In this document: positions 1-10,490 of the stretch, in pieces
Layout of the letters: every line of letters starts with the position of its first letter
Position numbering within the stretch: position 1 is the stretch's first letter
From: Chrysophaeum taylorii
Taxonomy: Eukaryota > Sar > Pelagophyceae > Pelagomonadales > Pelagomonadaceae
DNA length: 64,000 bases
Reading direction: 5' to 3'
NCBI GenBank assembly: GCA_029834535.1
Contig: JAQMWT010000470.1
Span: 1 to 64,000, forward strand
The notes under the pieces: model-generated
Database searches by the model: none
Seen by the model: the letters and a program-made list of their open reading frames with translations, nothing else
Told to the model about the DNA's origin: nothing
Translations under genes and position numbers: made by a program

Positions 1-706
1 GATCTTCCTTCCTCCCCTTCTTCTAACGAGAGCCGACCGCGAGGTGTAAGCAGCGTCGTCGTTCTAGTACATACTCTTTCGTGGTGAAGTGCGACGTATA
101 GCGCAGGCGCGAAGTGCGAGCTATAGCGCAGGTGCTATATTGACGACGACGACGACGACGAAGATGTAGCTGGGCCGACGACGACGTGCGCGCAATTATC
201 GGGGGAAATTATTAAACCTCTTGACGAAACTAATAAGCTGATCGTGTGAGAACGTCAACAAAAAAAACCTCGAGGACGAAGGCTGAGGCAAACTTGAACG
301 TGCCGGCGAAGGCTCCTATTCGACGTGTCCCGGGGCGCACAGCCGAAATCAATCAACTTTTAAATAATGCCAAGTGTGTCGCTTACGCCAAAAAAATTGC
401 TCGCCAAATATTTCGGTGAACCAAGCACACTCGGTGAACAACGAAGATCGCGTCGAACAAGCACGGCCGATCGTTTACAAAAAATAGGCCGTGAAAATAA
501 AAATCGATTCCTTGCCGGGCGGGAGAGAAAGGGTGCGCACTCGATCCTCCCTATTTTAATCGCAAGTTTGGCATGACGTCTTTGTCCGACTGTGCTGAAC
601 TTCCAAGAGAACACGCAACGATAGGGGGGAAAATGACAGTTTTCGGAGCTTGAGCTGCTCGTCGCCGGAGAGCATCGAGCTCGCCATGCATTGGAAAGAA
701 GAAATA

Positions 707-781
<75 letters not shown>

Positions 782-1480
782 CCTCGTTGACAGTGCTCGT
801 GTTTAGTCGCCGCGTCGACCTTCACATTGCTTTCTCCAATCCGCAGACGACTAATAAATGAGTCTCTTAAGGTTGTTCACAAACACGTTGAAGCGCGAGC
901 GCAGGATGATACCCTTTAGAAGCGCATCATGCTCTGTGAAGAGCGCCCGTCCGTGACAAGCAGATATATTCTGCAGGACCATGTTATCTCACCAAGCTTC
1001 ACGAAGCCAGCCATCATAAACTCGACCCATGTCTGGCTCGAGGCCATCTTGGACTGTGTCGGTGGACGCAAGGCTTTTACTGCTCGTCCGTAGCCACGTC
1101 AGATCCAAACTCTCAGAAATTTTTCATGCGAGAGAAGCCAACGGCACACCGGCACACGGACGGCGCCTTTAGTGAGAGCTCCCTCTTAAAACCCTAATCG
1201 ACATTTCAAAACGAAGTAGATCTGGAGGCCGAACGCCGTGGCGCCGGCCGTCGATGCTTGTGGAGGAAGAGTGACCAAACTCGCTAGGCGACCTCCTTGA
1301 CACATATCCTTGTCATGGTAAGCGGCGCCGCGGCGCGCGAATTTGTATGTGTCGCGTCGGCGACGGTGTTTGTGGGCTGTTTGAATTAAGGACGCGATGC
1401 GTTTTTGACATGGGCCGTCTTTTTTTTTATGGCAGTTGCCTAAAAATTCGCAGGCGCTCGGCTCCTATCGCGCGCTAATG
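1..1480. other. Gene-poor left end
   Basis: I see no convincing gene here. The stretch holds short GAC-rich runs near 143-170, two near copies of a 25-base 'cgaagtgcga..tatagcgcagg' motif near 86-133, a GAAA microsatellite (listed separately) and one 69-codon open frame at 367-576 with no recognisable domain. The mixed base composition differs from the GC-rich genes that start at about 3 kb. Confidence 0.5.
704..781. repeat. (GAAA)n microsatellite
   Basis: About 19 uninterrupted GAAA units. An open frame on the minus strand through this tract encodes only a serine/phenylalanine/leucine repeat and is an artefact of the microsatellite. Confidence 0.95.
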
Positions 1481-1482
1481 CC

Positions 1483-2004
1483 GTGACGTCGCCCTGGACG
1501 CAGGACCTCGAACCATCTATGCTGGTGGATGCGTTCAAGGACCTCAACGACAAGCTCAATGGCGCGCTCGAAGGGGTTCCTTTCTGCGTGAATCCCGGTC
1601 GCTCCTTTTGGGCTAGGAACCCTAAGTGCACCTGGTACGAGGTCCTCCAGCTCGAACCCGAGGACTTCGACGAGGCCTTGGAGGGACTCGGCAATGGGAA
1701 GAAGCAGCCGGCGCTGCACAGCATCTACCGCGTCAAGGGCTCGGGGACGCACCCTGACCGCCAACCCTTCGGCACGGACGACAACAGCAGGCCCATATAT
1801 TGGTTCACCTACCTCACCCCGTTAGATCCCGAGGCTACCGTCAAGGCCCTGCCACGACCCGAAACACCCCGAGGATTTCTAGTCGATGAAGGTGCGCCTC
1901 GAAACATCCGCGCGAGTCCCCACAGTTCACGTGCCGGGTCTCAACAAGGCATTCCGCGGATTCCGCATACCAACGATCTCTTACTTCCTCGCTCAAGACC
2001 GTGA
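1483..2004 (+). CDS. Hypothetical protein, possibly an exon
   Basis: An open frame of 173 codons whose first 130 residues have a normal, non-repetitive composition (for example WARNPKCTWYEVLQLEPEDF, then SRPIYWFTYLTPLDPEA). I recognise no family. The last 40 residues look low-complexity and may be read-through into an intron. The next plausible coding stretch on the same strand is at 2210-2890, so the two could be exons of one gene or parts of one decayed mobile element. Codon composition is less GC-rich than in the genes to the right. Confidence 0.3.
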   Translation: MTSPWTQDLEPSMLVDAFKDLNDKLNGALEGVPFCVNPGRSFWARNPKCTWYEVLQLEPEDFDEALEGLGNGKKQPALHSIYRVKGSGTHPDRQPFGTDDNSRPIYWFTYLTPLDPEATVKALPRPETPRGFLVDEGAPRNIRASPHSSRAGSQQGIPRIPHTNDLLLPRSRP

Positions 2005-2209
2005 CAAATTGCGACAGGATACCAGCACCCTGTCAATTCTCCTCCCACACCTGTCAATTCTCCTCTCTGCAGCCCTCCTCTGAACGCCGTGCCTTTTTAT
2101 CCCGCGCGTCAAAGCGCTGGGATTAGCATACCCCCCGTGCATTGCAATATTGTGCTCGCATGTAGTTTGATAATTAGTTGCTTTGATCTTATTTGATACA
2201 TCGCAGGCT

Positions 2210-2885
2210 GCGCGTCGGGCGTACTACAGCGTGGCCTCGTGAGCAACCACGAAGGCCTCTTTCTGGATGACATCGACGGCATGTGGACTAGATTACCCAC
2301 CGATGAGCTCATGGAGACGGATGGTCACACGATGACAAAGGCAAAGGAAGAGATCGAGGCCGTCATCTAGCGCATCGATCCCCTCTAGCCCGCCTACGCG
2401 TCTCTCTTCCAGCTCATCCGCGCTGCGCGTCTCCTCACCGACTCCGAGGTTGAGAGGCTCCGCGCCGCCTGTGACACCGTGTCAACCGATGCACACAAGG
2501 TGTACCCGACCATCCACGTGCAGCTCAAGCTCCACATCATCGATGATCATGTCAAGTACGCCGCCACACGCTGGCACACGGTCGGATTCTTCACCGAGGA
2601 CGCCTGCGAGGCGATCCACAAGGTCGCCAACGAGCTGAACCGTCCCTGCGCCAAGGGCGCCGGCAAGCAGGAGTCGGCGCTCAAAGCCTCCAAGTCCTGG
2701 GCCGGCAGGACCTTCAGGACAACTGGCCCTCTCGCCGCCAGCGTCGGGCGCGCGGACCTGACGCCAAGACGCCTAACACGTCGCGCTAGAGTCGCAGGCC
2801 GAGGCATCGTCGGAGAGGGTAAAGAGAAGAAGCGAACGAGGGTTTGTAATGTGAGCTGTGCCACGGAAATTTGCTGTTTGAAATA
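2210..2885 (+). pseudogene. Relic coding region, probably transposon-derived
   Basis: Translation gives a readable but interrupted protein: an acidic helical part near 2220-2370, then from about 2400 a segment with the pattern LKLHIIDDHV followed by GFFTEDACEAIHKVANELNR. A 'leading His-x-x-x-x-x-His, then Gly-Phe-x-(Ser/Thr)-Glu-x-x-x-Glu-x-x-His' arrangement is common in repetitive mobile-element proteins of algae and animals. The end (about 2640 onward) becomes basic and low-complexity. I cannot name the element. A spliced host gene with short introns is the alternative. Confidence 0.3.
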
Positions 2886-3024
2886 GCCGTGGGTGGGCAC
2901 GGATCCTTCGTGATGATGTTATGTCCAAGCAGGACGTTCGCGGAAGGCTCGTCCCCGAACTTGTTTGCGTCCCCGCAGTTCGCACCGTGACCCGCATGTA
3001 GCAACCCTGCCAAGGGTATTGAGC

Positions 3025-3975
3025 ATGTCTGTGGTGTGCGAAGGATGGTGTCGACGGGCGTTGCTCGAGTTCTGTGCCATGGCCGACGCGCTGAGTCTGT
3101 TTGCCGTGTGTCGCGGGATGAGTGTATTCAACTCGAACGGTCGGCGGCAGCTCTACAGCGTGGACATCGTCGAGCGCTTGCTTTCCCGGGACGTTGACGT
3201 CGAGGGAGTACGCGTGATGCGCGTGTTCGGCAACTTGGTGCCTCGAGCGTTTCCTCGGCTCGAGGCCGTCGAGGCGCACTTGCTCACGAACGCTGGAATG
3301 GAAGTGATCACCGTTGACGCGGGCGCGTGGCAAATCGAGTTTCACCCGGAAGGATCGGCGCTGTGCCGACGCCGCGGATACTGTTCGCTCTACGCGATCG
3401 CGAGCCGCGAGACGACGGCGTGCTTCCGGCTGCGCGTCGAGGGGGTGTGCAGGACCTTTACTGCGCGACTCGGAAAACACGGCGCGTCGGATTTCTGTCC
3501 TGCGCCGCCGCGAGGTTCCGGCACCGTAAAGATCCGGTTCGACGTGCTGCGGGTCCTGCGGCCCGAGACTTTTTCGGTCGTCGACGCCGAAGCGACCTCT
3601 CCGTACCTCCGCGAGGCCGTCTTTACCTTCCCCGTCGACCTCCTTCGTTTTTTTCGTGGGGAAGACGACGCGATCGCCAGTCCCGGTCGGTGTTTAGGAG
3701 CATCGCTCGCGATCCTCCTCTTCCCAACGAAAGGGGGCACCTTCGCGGCGGGACTCCGCGCGGTCGCGTACGCCGAGCGCCCGAACCCGCGCGCCTTTCG
3801 CGTTTACTTCGGGGACATTCTCGTCGCGACGATCGTCCACGCTTTTTATCCGGGGAAAGAGATCGTCGGCGTCCGCGACGTCCCGAGGCCCGCCGGCCGG
3901 ATTACGGTGCGCGAGCTCCGCCATGTCCCCGCCTCCCCCGAAGATCCCCGCAAATTCGTGCGCGCCACCACCTAG
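3025..3975 (+). CDS. Hypothetical protein, 316 aa
   Basis: One uninterrupted frame with strong host-like GC-rich third positions. I chose the ATG at 3025; an in-frame upstream ATG at 2965 adds 20 residues of unlikely composition. The first 60 residues (SVVCEGWCRRALLEFCAMAD, then LSLFAVCRGMSVFNSNGRRQ) loosely recall an F-box/helical start, but I would not assign one. The rest is a mixed alpha/beta sequence with several Cys residues near 110-160 and no recognised motif. It has no signal peptide or membrane segment. It ends 4 bases from the stop of the converging sulfotransferase-like gene, so the two 3' ends must share or overlap their UTRs. Confidence 0.6.
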   Translation: MSVVCEGWCRRALLEFCAMADALSLFAVCRGMSVFNSNGRRQLYSVDIVERLLSRDVDVEGVRVMRVFGNLVPRAFPRLEAVEAHLLTNAGMEVITVDAGAWQIEFHPEGSALCRRRGYCSLYAIASRETTACFRLRVEGVCRTFTARLGKHGASDFCPAPPRGSGTVKIRFDVLRVLRPETFSVVDAEATSPYLREAVFTFPVDLLRFFRGEDDAIASPGRCLGASLAILLFPTKGGTFAAGLRAVAYAERPNPRAFRVYFGDILVATIVHAFYPGKEIVGVRDVPRPAGRITVRELRHVPASPEDPRKFVRATT

Positions 3976-3979
3976 ATCG

Positions 3980-5122
3980 TCACGGTGACGTTATTACTGT
4001 CGAAAAATTATATTCGGCGAGACGACGACGACGACGACGACGACGATTGGACCGAGGAGCGAGCTCGACGTCAAAGCCGTAGTGGAAGAGGTCGAGGAGG
4101 CCCGAAGGACCGAGGGCGTTGCGCACGAAGACGAGGTCGTTCGCCGTGTAGTGCGCGTACCTTTCCGTCTCGTCCGCGTACAAACGCAGGGCTTTGTCCC
4201 TGTCGTTGACGGGGCCGCGGTGGCCGGCGGACTCGTCCTTGGTCGCCTCCTCGGCTTGGCGGAAGGGCGCGCGCGCGGTCCCGCCGACGCACTCGCACGC
4301 GAGCTTCACCGTGCGCTCCGAGTCGAACAAAAGATCCTCGAAGCGCACGATGAGTCTCGGGAAGGAAACATTCAGGTAGGCCGCGTTCCATTCCCCCCAC
4401 AAATGAGCCAGGCTTTCGTAGTGGCCGGGCCTCGTCGGCTGGAACCGCACGGTCGTTTCCGTCTCCGCGACCGGACTCGGGCACGTCTCCTGCGACCTGT
4501 GTCGACTCGTGTGCTTGAAGTGGGCCTCGTATGGATTGCGGCACATGCTCTTCATCCACGTCAGCGGATCCTTGACGACCATCACCGGAAAGATTGTCTC
4601 GACCGCCGGCTGCCACTTGGGCGGCCGAAACTGCGGCGCCCAGTGCTCGCCGCGCCACGCGACCGGGTTGTGCTTGCCCCAGGGGGCTTGCCAGAGCGCG
4701 TGACGCCCCTTCCCCTCGAATGCGCAGTTCGCCCGTAACAGTTTTAGCAACGTGTTGGTCCCGCAGTTGAACATTCCTGCCGGCGCCCAACGCCGCGAGT
4801 GCGGCTTCACGGCCCCGCGAAACGCGCTGCACGTCTCCAGCCCGACGATTCGCGGCTCCCCGTACATCGCAGGGACCCCAGCCGACGCTTCTTTTTTCTT
4901 GGAAAAAGACCTCACCGGCGCCGCGCGTGGATGCTGGTGGGGATCCTCGAGCATGCGCACGGTCGCCTCGGCGGCCATCGCCCGAGCCCGCCAGGCCTCG
5001 ACCTCGGCCGTCCGGTACTCGAGGGCCAAGCTCGCTCGCACCGAGACGTACAGCGCGAGTGACACGCCGACCAACAGAACCGCCACGACGACGGTGCCCA
5101 CGTCGCGACGGTGCCGAGTCAT
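3980..5122 (-). CDS. Sulfotransferase-like type II membrane protein
   Basis: 380 residues. Residues 9-29 form one hydrophobic segment preceded by MTRHRRD, the usual signal-anchor layout of Golgi enzymes with a lumenal catalytic domain. In the lumenal part, [14 protein letters not shown] (116-129) sits where the 5'-phosphosulfate loop of PAPS sulfotransferases lies. [12 protein letters not shown] (182-193) fits the 3'-phosphate-binding pattern of a basic residue followed by Ser, although the usual Arg is Lys here. Trp-rich segments and conserved Cys residues resemble carbohydrate sulfotransferases. The likely reaction is transfer of sulfate from PAPS to a glycan. The C-terminus has a run of nine Arg/Lys encoded by a (GAC/GTC)n tract at 4020-4047. 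It is transcribed divergently from RPS13. Confidence 0.65.
   Translation of the reverse strand: MTRHRRDVGTVVVAVLLVGVSLALYVSVRASLALEYRTAEVEAWRARAMAAEATVRMLEDPHQHPRAAPVRSFSKKKEASAGVPAMYGEPRIVGLETCSAFRGAVKPHSRRWAPAGMFNCGTNTLLKLLRANCAFEGKGRHALWQAPWGKHNPVAWRGEHWAPQFRPPKWQPAVETIFPVMVVKDPLTWMKSMCRNPYEAHFKHTSRHRSQETCPSPVAETETTVRFQPTRPGHYESLAHLWGEWNAAYLNVSFPRLIVRFEDLLFDSERTVKLACECVGGTARAPFRQAEEATKDESAGHRGPVNDRDKALRLYADETERYAHYTANDLVFVRNALGPSGLLDLFHYGFDVELAPRSNRRRRRRRRLAEYNFSTVITSP
4019..4047. repeat. (GAC)n trinucleotide run inside a CDS
   Basis: About nine GAC units near the 3' end of the sulfotransferase-like gene; on its coding strand they give a poly-Arg run. Similar GAC/GTC runs recur in most genes of this window and probably vary in length between strains. 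Confidence 0.85.
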
Positions 5123-5257
5123 CAGTTTGAAAACCCCTTCTACAACCCACCCATACCCTCGAGCCCACCCCCTCGTTTAAGAATCTTTGCAGAAGCGATT
5201 CGATCCCCCCTCTCCTCAAACCCTTGCGTGCTCGCCAGAGGCCGCCGCACATCAGCG
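5123..5257. promoter_or_regulatory. Bidirectional promoter region
   Basis: Only 135 bases separate the start codon of the minus-strand sulfotransferase-like gene from that of RPS13. Both promoters and both 5' UTRs must lie here. The strand read toward RPS13 is pyrimidine-rich just before the ATG, as is common for ribosomal protein genes, but I see no TATA box. Confidence 0.55.
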
Positions 5258-5713
5258 ATGGGTCGACTCCACAGCAAAGGAAAGGGTATCTCGCGGTCGG
5301 CCAAGCCGTACAAGCGGTCGCCGCCGCAGTGGCTCAAGACGAGCGCCGCGGACGTCGAAGACCACGTCTGCAAGCTCGCGAAAAAGGGCCTGACGCCATC
5401 GCAGATCGGTGTTATTCTACGTGATTCCTCCGGTATCGCCCAGGTCAAGTCCGTCACGGGCTCCAAGATCCTGCGCCTCCTCAAGAAGAACGGCCTCGCT
5501 CCCGAGATCCCCGAGGACCTCTACATGTTGATCAAGAAGGCCGTCAGCGTGCGCAAGCACCTCGAGCGCAACCGAAAGGACAAGGACTCCAAGTTCAGAC
5601 TCATCCTCATCGAGTCCCGCATCCATCGACTGGCACGCTACTACCGTTCCACGCGCAAGCTCGCCCCCAACTGGAAGTACGAATCGGCCACGGCCTCCGC
5701 CCTCGTTGCCTAG
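5258..5713 (+). CDS. RPS13: 40S ribosomal protein S13 (uS15)
   Basis: 151 residues starting [12 protein letters not shown], the near-invariant start of eukaryotic S13; an upstream in-frame ATG at 5111 lies in the divergent promoter and is rejected. The family features are all present: the N-terminal basic arm, the S15 core ([19 protein letters not shown], then the helix ending in [13 protein letters not shown]) and the conserved end [28 protein letters not shown] (residues near 124-151). The length matches the usual 151. It is a small-subunit protein near the central domain of 18S rRNA and is needed for early subunit assembly. The gene has no intron. Confidence 0.97.
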   Translation: MGRLHSKGKGISRSAKPYKRSPPQWLKTSAADVEDHVCKLAKKGLTPSQIGVILRDSSGIAQVKSVTGSKILRLLKKNGLAPEIPEDLYMLIKKAVSVRKHLERNRKDKDSKFRLILIESRIHRLARYYRSTRKLAPNWKYESATASALVA

Positions 5714-5956
5714 AACAAAGCTGCGGTTACACCCGAACTTAAACTACCTGCGTTTTATTTATGCAAGGCGCACTCAATCCCTCCTGTAACGGCGGGTCGA
5801 CGTGTTTCGGAAGAGTCCTGTGGGGCGGGCGCAATACAGCAGACGCAACTCTCCTGTCTTCGTGGAACTACGGCAGAACTGAAAACGCGAGTGTAGTGTG
5901 TCACTTCGCAGCTAAAGCCGACGAATCCGAATACAGTTAAGTAATTAACGTCGTCG

Positions 5957-6349
5957 ATGAGGGACCGTCGGTGCGGTGGCTGCATCGCATGGCGACGTGG
6001 TCGATTCGTGTTCGGCGGGCCGATACCTCCAAAAGCGGATGCATCCGCCTCCGAATGCCGAGTTCTTCGAGCATTCGAGTCGTCGAAAGTAGGTGATCGC
6101 GACGATCTGGTGCCGTTGTCGTCGAAGCCGCGCGAAGCGATCGTTCGCTATGGCGAGCCGGCCGACTGCCTGTACGCGATCGTTTCGGGCGAGGCGTGTT
6201 TCGAGCAAGGCGTCGGTCTCGCCCAGCACGCTCAAACATCATTAGAGTCGACGTTATTAGCGCAGCAACAGTCGGGCCACTACCGCACGCTCAAGTTCGT
6301 GCACGCCAACACCTTTCGCGTCATCTACGAACAGGCCTCGCGGTGCTGA
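5957..6349 (+). CDS. Possible cyclic-nucleotide-binding-like fragment
   Basis: An open frame of 130 codons. Residues 60-85 (AIVRYGEPADCLYAIVSGEA) follow the beta-roll pattern of cNMP-binding domains, where an acidic, Gly-rich turn precedes 'ly.I.sG'. The phosphate-binding cassette (PRAAT-type) is not visible. A different frame at 6402-6590 encodes a Glu-rich stretch (EEEEEEEEEDED) that could be a later exon of the same gene. No clear start, so this is probably a partial or spliced gene; a chance match is possible. Confidence 0.3.
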   Translation: MRDRRCGGCIAWRRGRFVFGGPIPPKADASASECRVLRAFESSKVGDRDDLVPLSSKPREAIVRYGEPADCLYAIVSGEACFEQGVGLAQHAQTSLESTLLAQQQSGHYRTLKFVHANTFRVIYEQASRC

Positions 6350-6671
6350 ATCGTCTTCTGAGGCTAGCAACGTCAAGCTCCAGCGGTGACACGAGACGAG
6401 GAATGCGCGCCGCTCTTCCGCGGCCCGGGAGAGCATTTATTTCAATGAGGAGCCCCTGGCGTCGCTCGTCAAACCCATCTTCTCTTCGGAGGAGGAGGAG
6501 GAGGAGGAGGAGGAAGACGAAGACCAGCAGGCACGCGCTCACCCCCTCGACTATGTCGTCGTCGTCGAGGTTAGATGTTGACCGTTGAAAGAGGGGGAAG
6601 AAGGGTTTGAGGAAGAAAATTTCTGCGGGAATGTGACGATGCTTTAGGCGAAAAAGAATAGAATAAGATAA

Positions 6672-8393
6672 ATGATGCGGTGTTGGTGGGTCGTCACAAA
6701 CGTGGTGGTTGCCCGACGCGTGGTGCCGGTGTGGGAGAAGCCGACGAACTCGACGCGGCGCGTGCTCATGAGCAACGCGGCGGCGCCGCAACCAAAGGCG
6801 CGGCTAAGCCCCGAGGGCACATCGCACGAGGTGCGGTCGCTGCCAGGGCTGCCTGGCGACTGGAGAGGGACGCACTACGCCGGGATGCTGGGGTCGGACG
6901 ACGCGACGGGCGGGCGGCTGTTCTACTGGTTTTTCGAGCGAGAGGGCGGCGGGGTCGGGGCGCCGTTGCTCGTGTGGCTCAACGGCGGGCCGGGGTGCAC
7001 GAGCATGGACGGGCTGTTTCTGGAGAACGGTCCGTTCCGGCTGCGCGAGTCGTCGCGGTCCCTCGACCGGCGTCGGTCCTCGTGGCACACGGTCGCGAAC
7101 ACGCTGTACGTTGACCAGCCGGTCGGCACGGGATTCTCTTGGACGGCGAGCGGCGCGTACTGTCGCAACGACGCGTGCATCGCGCGGCACTTCGTCACCT
7201 TTTTGGGCCGGTTCGCGCGGTTGTACGCGTCCCTGGTGCTCGCTTCCCCCGCGAGGAGCGTCCCCATATACTTTTCTGGGGAGTCGCACGCGGGCCACTA
7301 CGTGCCGCTTCTCGTCGACGCGCTCGTCGAGGACGACGACGGCATCGAGTGGAACGTGCGGGGGATGGCGCTGGGGAACGCGTGGATCGACCCCTACAAC
7401 CAGTACGACGCGAGCCGCATGGGCTTCGCGCTGGGTCTCATATCGGCGGACGCGTCGCGCACGCTCAGGTCGCAGGAGAAGACGTGCCAGGTCGCTCTAG
7501 ATCGCAAGCAGTACATGAGCAAAGCGTGCTGGAATTTGCTCGACGACGTCGTGAGGACGAGCGGCTCCAAGAACCGCGACCACCTCAAGGCGAACATGTA
7601 CGACGCGCGCGAGGCCGTCCGCTCGACGGCGCAGTTCCCTCCCGGCCACGAGCGCGTCGAGGCCTACATGAACACTCCCGCCGTGCGCGAAGCGCTCCAC
7701 GTCGATCCCTCGGCGCCCAAGTTTTACGAGTGCGCCAACCCTCCCTACAACGCCCTCAAGCACCAGGACGGCTTGGGGATCATGCCCGTGCTCCGCAAGC
7801 TCCTGGATCGAGGCGAGATCCAGGTCTTGTTCTATAACGGCCAGTTCGACCTCATATGCAATCACGTCGGCGTCCAGCGCTCGCTCTTGGCCCTCGACTG
7901 GGCCAGAGCCGAAAATTTTCGTCGCGCTCCCTATGTCCCCTGGATGCGACGCGGAGGCCTCCGACCCGCCGGACACTTCATGGAGGTCCCGGGCCTCGCT
8001 CTGCTCGTCGTCGCCGATGCCGGCCACATGGTCCCGATGAATCAGCCAGAGGTCGCGCTCGACATGATCACTAACTTCATCACCGCGATCGAAAGGGGTG
8101 ACTCCCTCGCGGCCTACTTCACCTCGCCGCAGTATAACGCGACTCGGCATCCAATAAACGGCGCGTGCGTCGACACCTGCGGCACCTTTCGGACTCCGCA
8201 GCCCGCGCTGCACAAAACGAATGCCACGCCGCTCTCCCCGAGTCGTTTGAGCTTCCACGAGGGGTCGCGCCACATTTCGGGACCAAATCGCGGAGGCACG
8301 CATGGCAGCTCCGTGCGCCACCCCGTCGATCGTCGTGGCGCCCACAAACCCGGCACCCGTCGCCGCCCGATCGCAGCCCCGGTCTCCTCGTGA
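6672..8393 (+). CDS. Serine carboxypeptidase (peptidase family S10)
   Basis: 573 residues in one frame. All S10 landmarks are present: the substrate-binding segment WLNGGPGCTSMDGLFLENGP (102-121), catalytic Ser205 in GESHAGHYVP (family consensus GESYAGHYVP), catalytic Asp393 in NGQFDLICN and His452 in DAGHMVPMNQP. These enzymes remove C-terminal residues in vacuoles or the secretory pathway. The C-terminus is about 100 residues longer than the catalytic core and is Ser/Arg/Pro-rich, without a clear membrane anchor. The N-terminus (MMRCWWVVTNVVVA) is a weak signal peptide, so an upstream exon may supply a better one. The nearest active relatives are KEX1 and plant/yeast carboxypeptidase Y. Tyr-to-His in the GESYAG motif is a mild oddity. 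Confidence 0.93.
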   Translation: MMRCWWVVTNVVVARRVVPVWEKPTNSTRRVLMSNAAAPQPKARLSPEGTSHEVRSLPGLPGDWRGTHYAGMLGSDDATGGRLFYWFFEREGGGVGAPLLVWLNGGPGCTSMDGLFLENGPFRLRESSRSLDRRRSSWHTVANTLYVDQPVGTGFSWTASGAYCRNDACIARHFVTFLGRFARLYASLVLASPARSVPIYFSGESHAGHYVPLLVDALVEDDDGIEWNVRGMALGNAWIDPYNQYDASRMGFALGLISADASRTLRSQEKTCQVALDRKQYMSKACWNLLDDVVRTSGSKNRDHLKANMYDAREAVRSTAQFPPGHERVEAYMNTPAVREALHVDPSAPKFYECANPPYNALKHQDGLGIMPVLRKLLDRGEIQVLFYNGQFDLICNHVGVQRSLLALDWARAENFRRAPYVPWMRRGGLRPAGHFMEVPGLALLVVADAGHMVPMNQPEVALDMITNFITAIERGDSLAAYFTSPQYNATRHPINGACVDTCGTFRTPQPALHKTNATPLSPSRLSFHEGSRHISGPNRGGTHGSSVRHPVDRRGAHKPGTRRRPIAAPVSS

Positions 8394-8950
8394 TTATTTT
8401 TCGAGGTGGCCACCCTTCGGACGGATTGTCTTTTTTTCTTCTTTTTTCTGCGTCATCCCTCCTTCCAAGATAATAAACTAAGATGGAGTTCGTCGCGCGC
8501 GCGACCGGACCTCATCTCTTTTGTGTTGTTTACAGACAGGACCCCCAACATCAGGAGTGGTGAATGGAGGCTCAGTATGTGTACTTCGGTAATAATAACT
8601 ATCGCGGGCGATAGATATTCAGGTGGTGGGGAATTGCGAAGCCAAAGCACATATGGCACCCACCATAGGCACTCGCGGTCGTTGTGTCCTTCCTCCTCCA
8701 CAAGGGTTTTTATATATATATATATTATCATCGCTGATGATAAGCGCCTTCGTTGACGTCATCGAGGCGGTGGTGCCAAATCAATTTGAACACACGACCA
8801 AGTCTTTGAAAAAAGGTCGACTGTGCTATGAGGAGGGGGGGGGGGTGTTTAGTGCACGAAGGATGTGCGTTCGTTGTGGGGTACGACGTGCAGGTCGACT
8901 GCGAAGAGGGGGGGGGGTGGCGACCAAGTCTTACTTACCCAAAGAAGAAT
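8394..8950. other. Intergenic region before the LTR element
   Basis: No gene seen. It contains the carboxypeptidase 3' UTR, a TA run at 8712-8725, a TGACGTCA palindrome at 8754-8761 and two poly-G tracts (near 8836 and 8908). Since HSP70 lies just beyond the inserted element, part of the original HSP70 upstream region probably lies here. Confidence 0.5.
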
Positions 8951-8955
8951 TGCAC

Positions 8956-9030
8956 TGTGAGGAAGCTATGACACTTACCCCTGCACCACGTCCCCATTAT
9001 AGTTCTCTCATCCCCATTTCAGTTCTCACA
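8956..9030 (+). repeat. 5' LTR, 75 bp
   Basis: Starts TGTGAG, ends CTCACA; 73 of 75 bases match the 3' copy. It is preceded by TGCAC. The bases after it (TGGCACCAGG) have the form of a primer-binding site, TGG...CCA-complementary, but do not match the usual initiator-methionine tRNA site. Confidence 0.85.
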
Positions 9031-10289
9031 TGGCACCAGGTGCTCGTTCACGATCGAGCCTCTGCTTGACTTCGTGGCGACACCTCCTCGGCTTCAGTTC
9101 ATTGCTACGTGTTCGGTTCGTTTCGTCTACCAAGTCCTCGATCGAAATTAAAGATAGCAAGCTTTCGCAAAACCTTGATGCCTTCAGCGGTGAGCGACAT
9201 TTTTTTTTTTTCCACCAATGGACACGTCGTCGCGAACATGATCATCACTACCGGCGATCACATTATCTCGACCAACGATCCTTGGACTAGCATCTCAGCA
9301 TCTCGCTGCTCTGCAGAAGCATCTCGCTGCTCTGAAGAAGACTTTCGCGTCAAGCAACAACGTTGATATCCATGAAAACCGCGACATGAACTTCACGCGA
9401 ACAACATGACAACCGCGACATGAACTTCACGCGACTTTCCAAAGCGCATCACCGATGTCTACATGGGCCGTGGGGATCGCGTAGCGAACTTCCTCAACAA
9501 GTTCATCATCGGAGTATACAAGTTGCTCGGCATTGTACCTATCACCGAAGTTCAAGTTGCTCGGCATTGTACCTGATCCGACGTACCCTCGAGTGTGTCC
9601 TCGCATTTGACTACGTGCATCGTGCTTCAAGCCTTACTGGCTTTGTTTTATCGTCTCGCGTTTCGTACCGACAACTGTGGTTGTACCCTTGAGAAGTTCA
9701 ACACCAATCAATTTAGATGGCATGCACAACCACTTCCGCCGCGCTATCCGCCGCGTCGTCAGCCACGACTTCCGACTCTTCCAACTGACCTACCCTAGAC
9801 GCTCCCCTTTCCGAACAACCTGGCTCTACTCGATTCCGACGCACTACCCAATGTCATTTTGGCGGCTGCAAGGATCACTTTAAGAGGGACTGCCGCACGT
9901 TTCAACGTTCCTAGCTATTCCACGACAACGCGCTACCCACCATCGCCGTTCTTCTCAACAGCGCAGCACTTCCAATGACTCCAAAAACACCCAACAACAC
10001 CAACCCAAACCCACCACCACTAACACTGCCTTTTCTGCTCCTATGCCTACTCCCACCTTGACTGATTCTAGTTCCACTCCGCCGCTTTTCTTAATACCAC
10101 CATCTATTCCACCCCCTTCACCGCCTTAAACGGCCACACCCACCGTCTCACATACCCCCCCCGATACTCTGTCTCATGCCAATCAAGATAATTCCAAGTC
10201 AGCGTGTGTACCGCCGAATGTCTGATGCAAGCACATCAACAACCCCATCCCACGGAAGCCCCTCGTTTTTGTTTTTAGCTCCCATTGCA

Positions 10290-10490
10290 CAGGCCCCTCG
10301 TTCTGTATTTTCCCCTCGTCGTTGCTCCGCTCCTCGTTCTGTCTTTTTACCTCGTCGTTGCTCCCCTCCTCGTTCTGCATTTTCAGCTATTCGTGGATCC
10401 ACTCCCCGTTGTGCATTTTCAGCTATTCGTTAATTCACTCCCCGTTCTACATTTTCTGCTATTCGTTGATCCACTCCTCGTTGTGCTTGT
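10290..10490 (+). repeat. Degenerate tandem repeat inside the element
   Basis: About five copies of a roughly 39-bp unit of the form 'cctcgttctgcattttcagctattcgttgatccact', all within the interior of the copia element. Confidence 0.7.

Noticed and set aside
556-825. An 89-codon minus-strand frame with a Leu/Ser/Phe repeat
   Set aside because: It is only the translated GAAA microsatellite.
4071-5252. A 393-codon second minus-strand frame over the sulfotransferase-like gene
   Set aside because: Arg/Gly-rich shadow; the other minus frame has the signal anchor and PAPS-type motifs.
8956-9030. Simple local duplication rather than LTRs
   Set aside because: The 6-bp inverted ends, TG...CA termini, exact 5-bp flanking TGCAC duplication and enclosed copia RT/RNase H all fit LTRs.
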